Source: Nonomuraea cypriaca
GTDB lineage: Bacteria > Actinomycetota > Actinomycetes > Streptosporangiales > Streptosporangiaceae
Direction of reading: 5' to 3'
Length of the DNA: 45,154 nucleotides
NCBI RefSeq assembly: GCF_015645445.1
Contig: NZ_JADOGI010000068.1
Span: forward strand, 1 to 45,154
Shown: positions 25,318 through 33,005 of the stretch, in pieces
Position numbering within the stretch: the first letter of the stretch is position 1
How the letters are laid out: the number at the start of each line of letters is the position of its first letter
The notes under the pieces: model-generated
Seen by the model: only the letters and a program-made list of their open reading frames with translations
Databases searched by the model: none
Told to the model about the DNA's origin: nothing
Position numbers and translations under genes: made by a program

Positions 25318-25949
25318 TGCTGCGCCTCCATCTTCGCGAGGCCCGTCCGTGCCTGCTCGATCAGCTCGCGGCCGACGAACTCCGGCCTGATCACGTCGAG
25401 CTTGGCCCTGCCGGTGCGCAGCGCGCCGGGCGGCGAGTAGAGGTCCGTGCCGAGCGCACGGGAGACGTGCTCGTGCAGGACGGTGATGCCCAGGTTCATC
25501 GCCGTCAGCACGGCCGCGCGGGCGCGGTGGTCGGTCTCGGGGGAGTCCTCGCGGGTCAGGCTCTCCTCCGTCACGTTCACGAGCTCGTCGAACATGGCGG
25601 CGGCTCCGGGTGAGCCGTCCACCAGCGCCCGGCCGAGGTACTTCATCAGCGGCGGCGCGGTGCGCTGGACGGTCTCGATGAACTCCGGCTTCTCCATGTT
25701 GTGGTCGGTGGTGCCCGCTTTGACCTGCTCGCGTATGTAGCTCAGGACGTACTCGTCGCAGGACTGCCGCAGTTGCTCCTTGGTGCCGAAGTGGTGCTGC
25801 ACCAGGCCGGACGAGACGCCGGCCCGTTCGGCGATCCCGCGGACCGTGGTGGCCTTGACCCCCTGCTCGGCGAACAGGGCCATCGCCGCGTCCCGGATGC
25901 GGGCGCGCGCGGTCAAATCCTCGTCAGATACTGGTCGCATGTCCAGCAT
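25314..25949 (-). CDS. TetR family regulator of the ABC operon
   Basis: 211 residues from ATG 25949 (ATG 25940 also possible). TetR HTH: RIRDAAMALFAEQGVKATTVRGIAERAGVSSGLVQHHFGTKEQL. The helical C-terminal domain ends with PEFVGRELIEQARTGLAKME. It is the first gene of the coupled tetR-ABC ATPase-permease unit, so it probably represses its own operon and responds to the exported compound. Confidence 0.9.
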   Translation of the reverse strand: MLDMRPVSDEDLTARARIRDAAMALFAEQGVKATTVRGIAERAGVSSGLVQHHFGTKEQLRQSCDEYVLSYIREQVKAGTTDHNMEKPEFIETVQRTAPPLMKYLGRALVDGSPGAAAMFDELVNVTEESLTREDSPETDHRARAAVLTAMNLGITVLHEHVSRALGTDLYSPPGALRTGRAKLDVIRPEFVGRELIEQARTGLAKMEAQQ

Positions 25950-25952
25950 GCT

Positions 25953-25964
25953 ATACGAATGTAT
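25953..25964. promoter_or_regulatory. Palindrome at the tetR-ABC operon start
   Basis: ATAC-GAAT-GTAT lies 4-15 bases upstream of the tetR start codon, overlapping where a -10 (TATAGC on the minus strand) could be. It is a probable self-binding site of the TetR. Confidence 0.5.
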
Positions 25965-26018
25965 TGGCCACCATGCAAGCGTCCAGTCCTACATGCTCAG
26001 CTGTCACCTCCTACACGC

Positions 26019-27374
26019 TCAGGCCTCACCCCTGGCGCGCCTGAGTGCTTCCGCGCGCTGGGCCTCGATCTCCTTGCCGAACGCCGCCGCGGCCTCCGTG
26101 AGTTGCTTGACCTTCTCCGGGTGCTGGTCGGCGAGGTTGCGCTGCTCGCCCTTGTCCTCGTCGATGTTGTAGAGCAGCGGCAGCTCAGGCGCCGGCGTCT
26201 CCTGAACCGCGACGTGCAGCTTCCAGGCCCCGGAGCGAACGGCGTTCAGGCTCCAGTTGTGGTAGTGGTACAGGGTCCGGTCCGGCTTGGCGCCGCCCAG
26301 CAGCGCCGGTGCCAGGTCGATGCCGTCGATCGGCCGGTCCTTGGGGACCGCGCCCCCGGTCGCGGCGGCCAGCGTCGGGAGCACGTCGGTGAAGCACGCG
26401 GGCTGCTCGAACGTCGACTTCGGCTGGATCCGGCCGGGCCACCGCATCACGAACGGTATCCGGATTCCCCCCTCGAACGTCGAGCCCTTCTTCCCGCGCA
26501 GCCCGCCGGTGCCCGCGGCCACGGGCCCGTTGTCGCTGGTGATCACGACCAGGGTGTCGTCGGTCAGCCCGTTGGCCTTGAGCTCGTCGAGCACGCGGCC
26601 GATGTGGAAGTCGGACTGCTGAATCAGGTCTCCGTACGGCCCCGCCTTCGACGACCCCTGGAAACGCTCCTGGACGTGGTACGGGGTGTGCGCCGTGTTG
26701 TAGGGCACGTAGGCGAAGAAGGGCCGGTCCTTGTTCTGCTTGATGAAGTCGATCGCCTTGTCGGTGCAGCGGCGCGACAGGAAGACCTGCTCCTTCGGGC
26801 CCAGCATTTCGACGATCTTCTCGCCGTCATACAGGGCGAACTCTTCCTTCTGGTTGCTCTGCGGCGTGCCGAAGAACGTGTCGAACCCGTGCTTCACGGG
26901 GTTGAGCTCCGGGCGTACCGCGGGGTCGCCGAGATGCCACTTGCCGAAGATCCCCGTACGGTAGCCGGCCGCCCGCAGCACCTCGCCCAAGGTCTGCTCG
27001 TAGGCCGACACGCCTTCGCGCGCCCCGGGCTTGACGACCCAGGGCAGCCCGACCCGCTGCGGATACCGGCCGGTGAGCAGCGCCGCGCGGGCGGGGGTGC
27101 ACACCGGGCCTCCGGCGTACATCTGGGTGAACCTCGTGCCGGCCGAGGCGAGGGCGTCGATCCGTGGCGTCTGGATCTCGGTGGAGCCGTACGAGCTCCA
27201 GTCGCCGTAGCCGACGTCGTCGAGCATGATCAGCACGATGTTCGGGGGCCGCTGCGCCGTACCACCGGCAGTGGCCGCGGACGCGGACCCCGGCCGGCCG
27301 GTGGCCACGGCGGCCGCCAGACCGAGCCCACCGCCCAAGATCGCGCGTCGGCTCAGCCCGTGGGTTTCCGCCAA
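26019..27374 (-). CDS. TAT-exported sulfatase
   Basis: 451 residues. TTG 27374 is chosen because AAGGAGGAGAG precedes it; a TTG at 27392 lies inside that ribosome-binding site. A TAT signal (LSRRAILGGGLGLAAAVATG) opens the protein. The sulfatase core has metal ligands IMLDDVGYGD, the formylglycine motif CTPAR (Cys92) with TGRYPQR, GKWHLG, and DNGPVAAG. The C-terminus matches aryl/polysaccharide sulfatases (LYNIDEDKGEQRNLADQHPE). It hydrolyses sulfate esters outside the cytoplasm after a Cys-to-formylglycine modification. The composite insertion at 27557 lies 183 bases upstream of its start. Confidence 0.93.
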   Translation of the reverse strand: MAETHGLSRRAILGGGLGLAAAVATGRPGSASAATAGGTAQRPPNIVLIMLDDVGYGDWSSYGSTEIQTPRIDALASAGTRFTQMYAGGPVCTPARAALLTGRYPQRVGLPWVVKPGAREGVSAYEQTLGEVLRAAGYRTGIFGKWHLGDPAVRPELNPVKHGFDTFFGTPQSNQKEEFALYDGEKIVEMLGPKEQVFLSRRCTDKAIDFIKQNKDRPFFAYVPYNTAHTPYHVQERFQGSSKAGPYGDLIQQSDFHIGRVLDELKANGLTDDTLVVITSDNGPVAAGTGGLRGKKGSTFEGGIRIPFVMRWPGRIQPKSTFEQPACFTDVLPTLAAATGGAVPKDRPIDGIDLAPALLGGAKPDRTLYHYHNWSLNAVRSGAWKLHVAVQETPAPELPLLYNIDEDKGEQRNLADQHPEKVKQLTEAAAAFGKEIEAQRAEALRRARGEA

Positions 27375-27556
27375 TGTTCTCTCCTCCTTCAACGTTGTAA
27401 CAGGACAAAGAGGCTATGCACCCACCGCGCGATCGATGTGTGAGTTCCACGAACTCCCACAAAAGACTCAGGTACCAGGGCGCCGACCGGTCGCGGCGGG
27501 TGCCGGCCGGTCCCGCGACCACGATCTCCAGCGCCTCGCCGGAGTCGTCAGAGGTC

Positions 27557-27567
27557 CTCCCAGGCCC
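27557..27567 (+). repeat. Left copy of 11-bp target-site duplication
   Basis: CTCCCAGGCCC occurs here and, in the same orientation, at 32985-32995, directly outside the two inverted IS ends. IS4-group elements commonly generate duplications of about this length. Confidence 0.8.
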
Positions 27568-27820
27568 AATGCCACCAACGTTGATCATCTTTGCTGATCA
27601 AGCGGTCTTTGACCGTGCGGCAGCCGCGGTTTCGCGAGTTGGGAGTGGAGTGACCACCGGTTCGCCGGTTGCCGCTGCCGGTGGCGTCAGGAGCCAGAAC
27701 GTGATGGTGGTCCGGGGCGGAAGCGGGACCTTGGCTGGGTCTTTCTGACGGGGGAACCGGCGGCCGGGCCGGCGTTGCTCGCGGCGGAAGGATCGCACCC
27801 GCAGGGTCTCGGACAGCAGA
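27568..27820 (-). repeat. Left inverted copy of IS end
   Basis: It matches the reverse complement of 32732-32984. The visible differences are a two-base change in the RRPGRRF codons, A versus T where the right copy has a stop codon, and G versus A near the tip (ACGTTGGTGGC versus ACGTTAGTGGC). Confidence 0.88.
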
Positions 27821-28080
27821 TGACGCTGGTCGGTGATCTCGTAGCTGACGTCATCGACGAGATTGTCGAGGTCACAGGGGGGAAAGCGCCGCCTCGTCGC
27901 TGGCATGGCGGCGGACGGCTTGCACGGTGCGGGTGAAGGAGATCCGGTCGGGGTCGAGCCGGTGCCGTTCGGCGGCGGTGGCGATCAGATGCCGGATCGC
28001 CTGGTAGGCGCACAGCAGGGCGTAGACCTCCTGGCGGAAGGCGATCCACTGGGGGATCTGCCCCGCGACCCGGCAGGCGC
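27598..28080 (-). pseudogene. C-terminal part of an IS4-family transposase, frameshifted
   Basis: The minus strand reads QEVYALLCAYQAIRHLIATAAE and LDPDRISFTRTVQAVRRHASDEAALSP, the conserved C-terminal region of actinobacterial IS4-family transposases. It then stops. In the next frame it continues CDLDNLVDDVSYEITDQRHLLSETLRVRSF and ends at 27598. The break coincides with a run of six G (27877-27882 on the plus strand); five would restore the frame. The N-terminal catalytic DDE part is absent. Confidence 0.75.
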
Positions 28081-28282
28081 GGCGGCGTTTCCCTTCGGTC
28101 TGTTTCGCTGCCGCGCCGTTGCCGGGAGCCGTCTGGGGTGTCCGCTCATAGAGCGGGCCCGCCATCGGTGTTGCGGCCACCCTGGACGGGCCCTGATGAT
28201 CCTCCACATGCGGCAGTCCGCATAGACGCCCGGTCCCCGGTTGCGCTCAATGCCGGGCGCCGGGGCCATCCGATAGTCGACT

Positions 28283-28310
28283 GCAACCTTTTGCCCGTCG
28301 GTCGCGTTGG
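28283..28310 (+). promoter_or_regulatory. Candidate ECF-type promoter of the sigma operon
   Basis: GCAACC (28283-28288) and CGTTGG (28305-28310), separated by 16 bases, resemble the AAC-core -35 and CGT-core -10 of ECF promoters. They sit just upstream of the sigma gene's Shine-Dalgarno, so autoregulation is likely. Confidence 0.45.
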
Positions 28311-28333
28311 CAACGGGCGAGAGGAGATCAACA

Positions 28334-28837
28334 GTGGATCGTCACGAGGGTTTTCGCGAGTTCGTGCTCGCCCGGCAACAGGCGTTGAGGCAGACCGCGT
28401 ACCTGCTCGTGGGCGACACGCATCTGGCGGAGGACCTGCTGCAGAGTGTGCTGATGAAGGTCGCCGGGCACTGGCACAAGCTCGCCCGGGGCGGTAACCC
28501 AGAGGCGTACACGCGCAAGGCGCTGGTCAACCAGTACATCTCGTGGCGGCGCCGGTCGCAGCCCGAGGTGCCCAGTGCCGATCCGCCCGAGCACGGGGTC
28601 TCCTATGACGAGGCGGCGCTCGACAGGATCGTGCTGCGCCGGGCGCTGGCCAAGTTGACCCGCAAGCAGCGCGCGGTGATCGTGCTGCGCTTCTGGGAGG
28701 ACCTGACGGAGGCGCAGACGGCCGAGGCGCTCGGTTGCTCGATCGGCAACGTCAAGAGCCAGACGCATCACGCATTGGCCCGGCTGCGGACGCTGGCGCC
28801 CGAGCTCAGCGCGGACTTTCAGGAGGTGGCCAAGTGA
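28334..28837 (+). CDS. ECF RNA polymerase sigma factor (SigE-like family)
   Basis: 167 residues from GTG 28334 (GAGGAG about 8 bases upstream). Region 2 (EFVLARQQALRQTAYLLVGDTHLAEDLLQSVLMKVAGHW, YTRKALVNQYISWRRR) binds core polymerase and the -10. Region 4 (LTRKQRAVIVLRFWEDLTEAQTAEALGCSIGNVKSQTHHALARLR) binds the -35. The size fits the actinobacterial SigE-like ECF group. The next gene starts inside its stop codon, suggesting a cognate regulator. It is cargo of the composite island. Confidence 0.93.
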   Translation: MDRHEGFREFVLARQQALRQTAYLLVGDTHLAEDLLQSVLMKVAGHWHKLARGGNPEAYTRKALVNQYISWRRRSQPEVPSADPPEHGVSYDEAALDRIVLRRALAKLTRKQRAVIVLRFWEDLTEAQTAEALGCSIGNVKSQTHHALARLRTLAPELSADFQEVAK

Positions 28838-29937
28838 CCAGGCTGCGCGAGGCACTGAAGGGCATGGCCGACGAGATGCCTGCGCCGGCGTCCACGGTCG
28901 ATCTGGCGGAGCTCGCCCTGGCGAACCACCAACGAAACAGGAGGCGTATCACAGTGGCAACAACCTTCTTCGCGACGGTCGCGATAGTAGGGGTGATGAC
29001 GGCAGGTGTGACGCTCACAGGAGCGCGGCAAGTCGCGCAGGAGCCCGCCACAAAGACGGTGCCCGACCTGCCCGCGGGCTCGGTAGGGGCACTCAGCCTC
29101 GCGTATCCGACGGACTGTAAGCAGGTCCGGGAGCCGAAACCTGGCATCGACTGCTCCGAGGCCGAATGGCAGGTCGTCACCCGGGTGGGCAAAACGTACC
29201 GGGTGCCGCAGGCGCTGACCCACACCGTCAAGGACCGTAGGGTGCCCGTCGCCCTCAGCCGCGACGGGCGTATGTTCGCCTACTACAGCCGGCAGGCGCA
29301 GACGTACGTGGTCCGCGACATGGAGGCCGGCACCGAGGTCACCTCGCCGGTAAAGGTGGGGGAGGAGCGAATCGACATCGGCTCCATGCTGGTCGTCTCC
29401 GACGACGGCCGGTACCTCGCCTTCGACCCGCGCGAGGGCAGCAAGCAGCCCGGCCTGCTGATCGACGTGCGTACCGGCAAGACCGTCTCGCTGAACGGCG
29501 AGTACGAGGCGATCGGCATCAAGGACGGGCTGGTCGAGATGGTCCGGTACCGCAAGACCGACCTGTGGCTGATGCCGGTCAAGGGCGGGGGCAAGCCGGT
29601 CCGCTTCGACGGCACGTACATCATGTTCAGCGAACTCGCTCCAGACCGCCGCACGGTGGCCGCCGTGGAGTTCGACGAGTTGAGGAGGAACAAGCTGACA
29701 CTGCTCGATGCCAAGACCGGCCGGATGTTGCGTAAGGTGCCGGTTCGGGGGGTGCCGGCCAAGGCCGGGCTGGTCGGTGTCCGGATCTGGTCGAGCGCCT
29801 CTGAGGTCGTGCTCGATTACCAGGTCGGCGTCCGCCTGCGCAGCTACGGGTTGAACGTTGGGACCGGGAGGTTGCGGCACCTGGCCGACTACCCGGACGT
29901 CGGCTTCAAGCAGGCGGCGCTGCCGGGCAGTTGGTGA
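28834..29937 (+). CDS. Single-pass membrane protein with extracellular propeller-like domain, probable sigma partner
   Basis: 367 residues from GTG 28834, overlapping the sigma stop by four bases with AGGAGG seven bases upstream. The cytoplasmic N-terminus is about 36 residues (RLREALKGMADEMPAPA...HQRNRRR). A helix follows (TVATTFFATVAIVGVMTAGVTL). The long extracellular part has repeated blade-like units (ALSRDGRMFAYYSR, VVSDDGRYLAFDP, LAPDRRTVAAVEF). There is no zinc anti-sigma (HxxxCxxC) motif, so it is not a classical ZAS. Gene order and topology suggest a membrane anti-sigma factor or sensor; this is inference. Confidence 0.75.
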   Translation: MTRLREALKGMADEMPAPASTVDLAELALANHQRNRRRITVATTFFATVAIVGVMTAGVTLTGARQVAQEPATKTVPDLPAGSVGALSLAYPTDCKQVREPKPGIDCSEAEWQVVTRVGKTYRVPQALTHTVKDRRVPVALSRDGRMFAYYSRQAQTYVVRDMEAGTEVTSPVKVGEERIDIGSMLVVSDDGRYLAFDPREGSKQPGLLIDVRTGKTVSLNGEYEAIGIKDGLVEMVRYRKTDLWLMPVKGGGKPVRFDGTYIMFSELAPDRRTVAAVEFDELRRNKLTLLDAKTGRMLRKVPVRGVPAKAGLVGVRIWSSASEVVLDYQVGVRLRSYGLNVGTGRLRHLADYPDVGFKQAALPGSW

Positions 29938-29973
29938 GGCTCTTTTCAGGGGCATAGACTCGTCTGCTCCCAG

Positions 29974-29994
29974 CGGTCATGCCGGCGCTGACCG
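29974..29994 (+). terminator. Weak hairpin after the sigma operon
   Basis: CGGTCA-N9-TGACCG forms a 6-bp stem 37 bases after the operon's last stop codon. No T tract follows. The remaining bases up to 30170 hold no gene I can see. Confidence 0.3.
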
Positions 29995-30170
29995 GGCGCG
30001 CTACGCCAGTTGCCATGGGTGGTTAGTGGGGTGCAAGTGACGATCAAGCGTTAGCTCATATGTTCGCTTGGTCCGCACGGGGATGAACGCCGCGGAACAG
30101 CTCGCGACTCATGGGCTGACTCCGTCGGCGCGGCTCCTCGTCACGAGAATGTGATCAAGGAAGAAACGCC

Positions 30171-30560
30171 GTGAAGAAGACGATCGTTCTGAAAATGTTT
30201 GCCGCCGCTGCCGTCATGGTCACGGGCGGTATCGTCCTGTCTCCGGCGGCCTCGGCCTCGTCATCGCCGTGCCCACATAACAGGATCTGCATCTTCGAGA
30301 ACGCCGGTTTCCACGGGGGCCACAAGTCCTACAACCGCGGCACCGACGTCCTCACTTTCAACACCCTGGAGCAGGTGTTCAGCGACCGCGTGCTCACCAA
30401 TGACAAGATCTCTTCGGTCATCAACAACACGAACCGGCGGATCACCTTCTACAGTGAGGCCGGTTGCAAGGGCCGTTACCTGCGTATCCCTCCGTACACG
30501 CAGGTGCGTGACCTGAACCGATACCACTTCAACGACACCATCTCCTCCCTCAGGGGCTAG
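30171..30560 (+). CDS. Secreted peptidase-inhibitor I36 / crystallin-fold protein
   Basis: 129 residues from GTG 30171 (AAGGAAG upstream). A Sec signal peptide ends near SPAASAS (about residue 30). The mature part has CPHNRICIFENAGFHGG and ITFYSEAGCKGRYLRIPPYTQVRDL, a repeated beta/gamma-crystallin-like pattern, and FNDTISSLRG at the end as in Streptomyces metalloproteinase inhibitor SMPI relatives. The two Cys pairs could form disulphides. The likely role is extracellular protease inhibition or structural; not proven by sequence alone. Confidence 0.8.
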   Translation: MKKTIVLKMFAAAAVMVTGGIVLSPAASASSSPCPHNRICIFENAGFHGGHKSYNRGTDVLTFNTLEQVFSDRVLTNDKISSVINNTNRRITFYSEAGCKGRYLRIPPYTQVRDLNRYHFNDTISSLRG

Positions 30561-31036
30561 TGCCGGCCGCGCCGACACGTACAGCAATGCCTCATGGCTC
30601 ACAACGGGGCGCCACGGCGCAGCGAGAGGTCGCGACGGATCTACAACCCCGGGCTGTGAGGCCGATATCGGGCTTGTCTTCCAGCGAACCTATTTCAGGC
30701 TCCGTGGCAGGTGCCCTGGTCACAGCATGATCGCGATGCCGATGTTCGGCCGATGACGTGAAGAAGCTCCTGGTAAACGGGTTGATCACCACAACCGACA
30801 CCGTCGCAAGCAGGAGCTTCCGGTGCTTTTCTATCGTGCTGCCGTCGGCGAGACGGACTGCTACCTGGTCTGGACGGATTTCTAACGCATTGCGGCGGCT
30901 GGAAATTTGAGCGTTCCTTCGCAACGGTTGGGTTGACGGTCAGCATCATGCCCGACATTCCGCTTGTATCTAATTCGAGAAATTTAACTAGGAATGTCGG
31001 CATTGCGGACGCCCCACGAAGCAGAGGTGGAACAGC
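30561..31036. other. Intergenic stretch with a long-arm inverted repeat and an IS remnant
   Basis: 476 bases without an intact gene. A perfect 10-bp inverted repeat, GAAGCTCCTG (30763-30772) and CAGGAGCTTC (30811-30820), sits just before the IS5-like fragment at 30823. The last 100 bases are A+T richer and probably carry the promoter and AGAGGTGG Shine-Dalgarno of the gene at 31037. Confidence 0.6.
30823..30885 (+). pseudogene. Possible 5' end remnant of an IS5-family transposase gene
   Basis: GTG 30823 opens VLFYRAAV, which resembles the start (MLFYRAAL-type) of actinobacterial IS5-group transposases. It then diverges and stops at 30885 after 20 codons. The 10-bp inverted repeat just upstream fits the leader of such an element. 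The match is short, so this is tentative. Confidence 0.35.
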
Positions 31037-31705
31037 GTGATGACGCGAACGGCCCGTCGTGGCCATGAAAGTAAGTGGCCCTGGATCATCCCTGCCTGTG
31101 CCGCGACCGGCGTTCTTACGATCCTACTGCTCGCCTTGGGCGCCAAGGGTGCCGAGGTCTCTCAGACACTGTCCCTCGGGGTCGGCATCATCGGTTGTCT
31201 CATCAGTGTCTACTTCCAGAAAACGGAAGCACCGCTCCCCTCTCTCCAGCCGTGGTGGTATTGGCTGCTGTCGGTGGTGCCGCTGGCCATTCTGGCCGTG
31301 GCGGTCGGCTGGTGGCTCTTCATCCACAAGCCTGATGAGCACGTCACCGACCTGGTCCACATCCCCCCGAACGGCCAGGAGGTACACGACCAGGGCGAGG
31401 TTCTGGTGACCCTGCCCGTCTCGAATGACTCCACCGCGAGTTTCGGGTGGGACAATCTCGCCCTCACGCTGAGACTCGTGAATCCGAAGTCCGTCGGCAA
31501 CTGCGTCACTCCCGCCACGCTCGACATCACTCCGATACTCGACGGCAAACAGGGGGACACGGTGAAGAAGGTGTCTTCCGAGACGGAGGTTCACCTGCCG
31601 CTGGACGGAGCGAAACGACGGATAAGCGCACGGGTGGTCGTCCATCTGCCTGACCCGTCATGCGTCGTGAATCTGACGGTCAGCGAAGCGGTCCTGTTCA
31701 ACTAG
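31037..31705 (+). CDS. Three-helix membrane protein with extracytoplasmic beta domain, unknown function
   Basis: 222 residues from GTG 31037 (ATG 31040 equally possible; AGAGGTGG upstream). Three membrane helices lie in the first 100 residues (WIIPACAATGVLTILLLAL, LGVGIIGCLISVYF, WLLSVVPLAILAVAVGWWLF). About 120 residues follow, predicted outside, beta-rich with two cysteines (GNCVTPATLDI, DPSCVVNLTV) that could pair. No family recognised. It is followed after 15 bases by a solute-binding lipoprotein gene with its own RBS, so the two form an operon. Base composition is visibly less G+C-rich than in flanking chromosomal genes. Confidence 0.75.
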   Translation: MMTRTARRGHESKWPWIIPACAATGVLTILLLALGAKGAEVSQTLSLGVGIIGCLISVYFQKTEAPLPSLQPWWYWLLSVVPLAILAVAVGWWLFIHKPDEHVTDLVHIPPNGQEVHDQGEVLVTLPVSNDSTASFGWDNLALTLRLVNPKSVGNCVTPATLDITPILDGKQGDTVKKVSSETEVHLPLDGAKRRISARVVVHLPDPSCVVNLTVSEAVLFN

Positions 31706-31720
31706 CAAAGGAGCACGCCG

Positions 31721-32551
31721 GTGGTTCGAGTCGGTCAGAAGGCCGTGATCATGGTCGCTTTCCTCCTCCTGGCTCCCGCCTGCGGGTCCAATTCGCCACC
31801 GCCGCAACAGCAACCCGCTTTCCCCAAGAAAAATCTCTATATCGGCGTGACCCCCGACCATCCCGGCTTTTCGACCTCTGAACCGGGGACCAGCCGGCGC
31901 ACCGGGTTCGACATCGATTTGGCCAAATGGCTGGGAAGCCGCCTGGACAAAGAGGTGGTATTCGTAGACCTGACGCTGGCGGACCGGGAGGAGGCGTTGA
32001 AAACGTCCAAGGTCGACATGGTGATCTCCACGTTCTCCATCAATGACGCGCGCCGGGATGTCATCGACTTCGCCGGACCGTACATGATCACCCGCCAGGG
32101 GGTGATGGTCAGGAAAGGCGACGACCGCATCAAGAACTTTGAGGACCTGACCACGAACAACAGGAACATCTGCGTCCCGAGTGGCACCACGTCCCAGGAA
32201 CAGCTCCAGCATCTTAACGGCAAGAGCCTGACGCTCACCGATGAGACCGCACAGAAGGACTGCCTCCGGAAACTCGTCGACAAAGAGGTTGGCGCGTTCT
32301 CCACCGATGAGCTCATATTGCGCGGGTTCGCCAAGACCGCACCGGAGACCCAGGTCATAGACGTGTCATTCGGCCTCCAGGAGCAATACGGCATCGGCCT
32401 CCCGAACAACGACAAAGCAAAATGCAAAGTCATCACCGAGCAGCTGGATACGTTCATCAATGAGGGACCATGGGAGGACGTACTCAACCGGAACCTCAAG
32501 CTCGAAAAACCGGATGAGTTCAAACCGCCTAAGCTCGATCCTTGCGAGTAG
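31721..32551 (+). CDS. Orphan solute-binding lipoprotein (amino-acid type, SBP family 3)
   Basis: 276 residues from GTG 31721 with AAAGGAG about 8 bases upstream. Lipobox LLAPAC (Cys about 20) anchors it outside the membrane. The type 3 periplasmic-binding fold follows: LYIGVTPDHPGF, TGFDIDLAKWLGSRL, VDMVISTFSINDARRDVIDFAGPYMITRQGVMV, then FEDLTTNNRNICVPSGTTSQEQL and IGLPNNDKAKCKVITEQLDTF. These match glutamate/aspartate-like binding proteins. No permease or ATPase gene is near; its partner is the three-helix membrane protein. It may serve sensing rather than uptake. Confidence 0.88.
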   Translation: MVRVGQKAVIMVAFLLLAPACGSNSPPPQQQPAFPKKNLYIGVTPDHPGFSTSEPGTSRRTGFDIDLAKWLGSRLDKEVVFVDLTLADREEALKTSKVDMVISTFSINDARRDVIDFAGPYMITRQGVMVRKGDDRIKNFEDLTTNNRNICVPSGTTSQEQLQHLNGKSLTLTDETAQKDCLRKLVDKEVGAFSTDELILRGFAKTAPETQVIDVSFGLQEQYGIGLPNNDKAKCKVITEQLDTFINEGPWEDVLNRNLKLEKPDEFKPPKLDPCE

Positions 32552-32731
32552 AACGACGGCCGATTCCCGGCCGGAACACCAACGGACCCAGCACACGGCC
32601 GCCTGGACCGGCGCTCCGCGCTCCCGCCACGGCCGCCCGGCGACGCCCAGGGCGGGCGTGCGGCGTGGGCGCCGGTCCCACCCCGGGCGGGCCGAACGCG
32701 GCCGCGCGAAGGCCACCACCCAAGCCGGGCC

Positions 32732-32984
32732 CTGCTACCCGAGACCCTGCGGGTGCGATCCTTCCGCCGCGAGCAACGCCGGCCCGGCCAGCGGTTCCCC
32801 CGTCAGTAAGACCCAGCCAAGGTCCCGCTTCCGCCCCGGACCACCATCACGTTCTGGCTCCTGACGCCACCGGCAGCGGCAACCGGCGAACCGGTGGTCA
32901 CTCCACTCCCAACTCGCGAAACCGCGGCTGCCGCACGGTCAAAGACCGCTTGATCAGCAAAGATGATCAACGTTAGTGGCATTA
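32732..32984 (+). repeat. Right inverted copy of IS end
   Basis: Inverted partner of 27568-27820; the outer tip is GTTAGTGGCATTA at 32972-32984. It is shorter in recognisable transposase sequence than the left copy, which continues about 260 bases further inward. Confidence 0.88.
32741..32953 (+). pseudogene. IS4-family transposase C-terminal remnant with a stop codon
   Basis: It encodes ETLRVRSFRREQRRPGQRFPRQ, then TAA where the left copy has AAA (Lys). Beyond the stop the same frame reads DPAKVPLPPRTTITFWLL to 32953. No upstream transposase sequence is seen. The 180 bases between the lipoprotein gene stop (32551) and this remnant are G+C-rich with no gene I can support. Confidence 0.7.
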
Positions 32985-33005
32985 CTCCCAGGCCCTGCCT
33001 ATACT
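32976..33005 (+). promoter_or_regulatory. Possible hybrid promoter using the IS tip
   Basis: TATACT (33000-33005) is a good -10 about 39 bases before the TrmH gene start. The best -35 at 18-bp spacing is GTGGCA (32976-32981), which lies inside the IS end and would have been absent before the insertion. Confidence 0.4.
32985..32995 (+). repeat. Right copy of 11-bp target-site duplication
   Basis: CTCCCAGGCCC, identical and in direct orientation to 27557-27567. It marks the right edge of the inserted island, just upstream of the TrmH -10. Confidence 0.8.

Larger units (their letters stand above)
27568..32984. mobile_element. Composite-transposon-like island with inverted IS4-type ends
   Basis: Both edges carry the same roughly 250-bp sequence in inverted orientation (27568-27820 and 32732-32984), with only a few mismatches, ending in AATGCCAC at the outer limit. 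Both are 3' ends of an IS4-type transposase gene and face outward. The 11-bp direct repeat flanking the whole block shows it entered as one unit. The cargo of about 4.9 kb holds an ECF sigma factor operon, a secreted I36-like protein, an IS5-like remnant, and a membrane protein/solute-binding lipoprotein operon. Neither IS copy can encode a full transposase now. Confidence 0.8.

Noticed and set aside
27821..32731. Integrative conjugative element or prophage interpretation of the island
   Set aside because: No integrase, relaxase, att-like tRNA end or phage gene is present; the inverted IS ends with a short target duplication explain it better.
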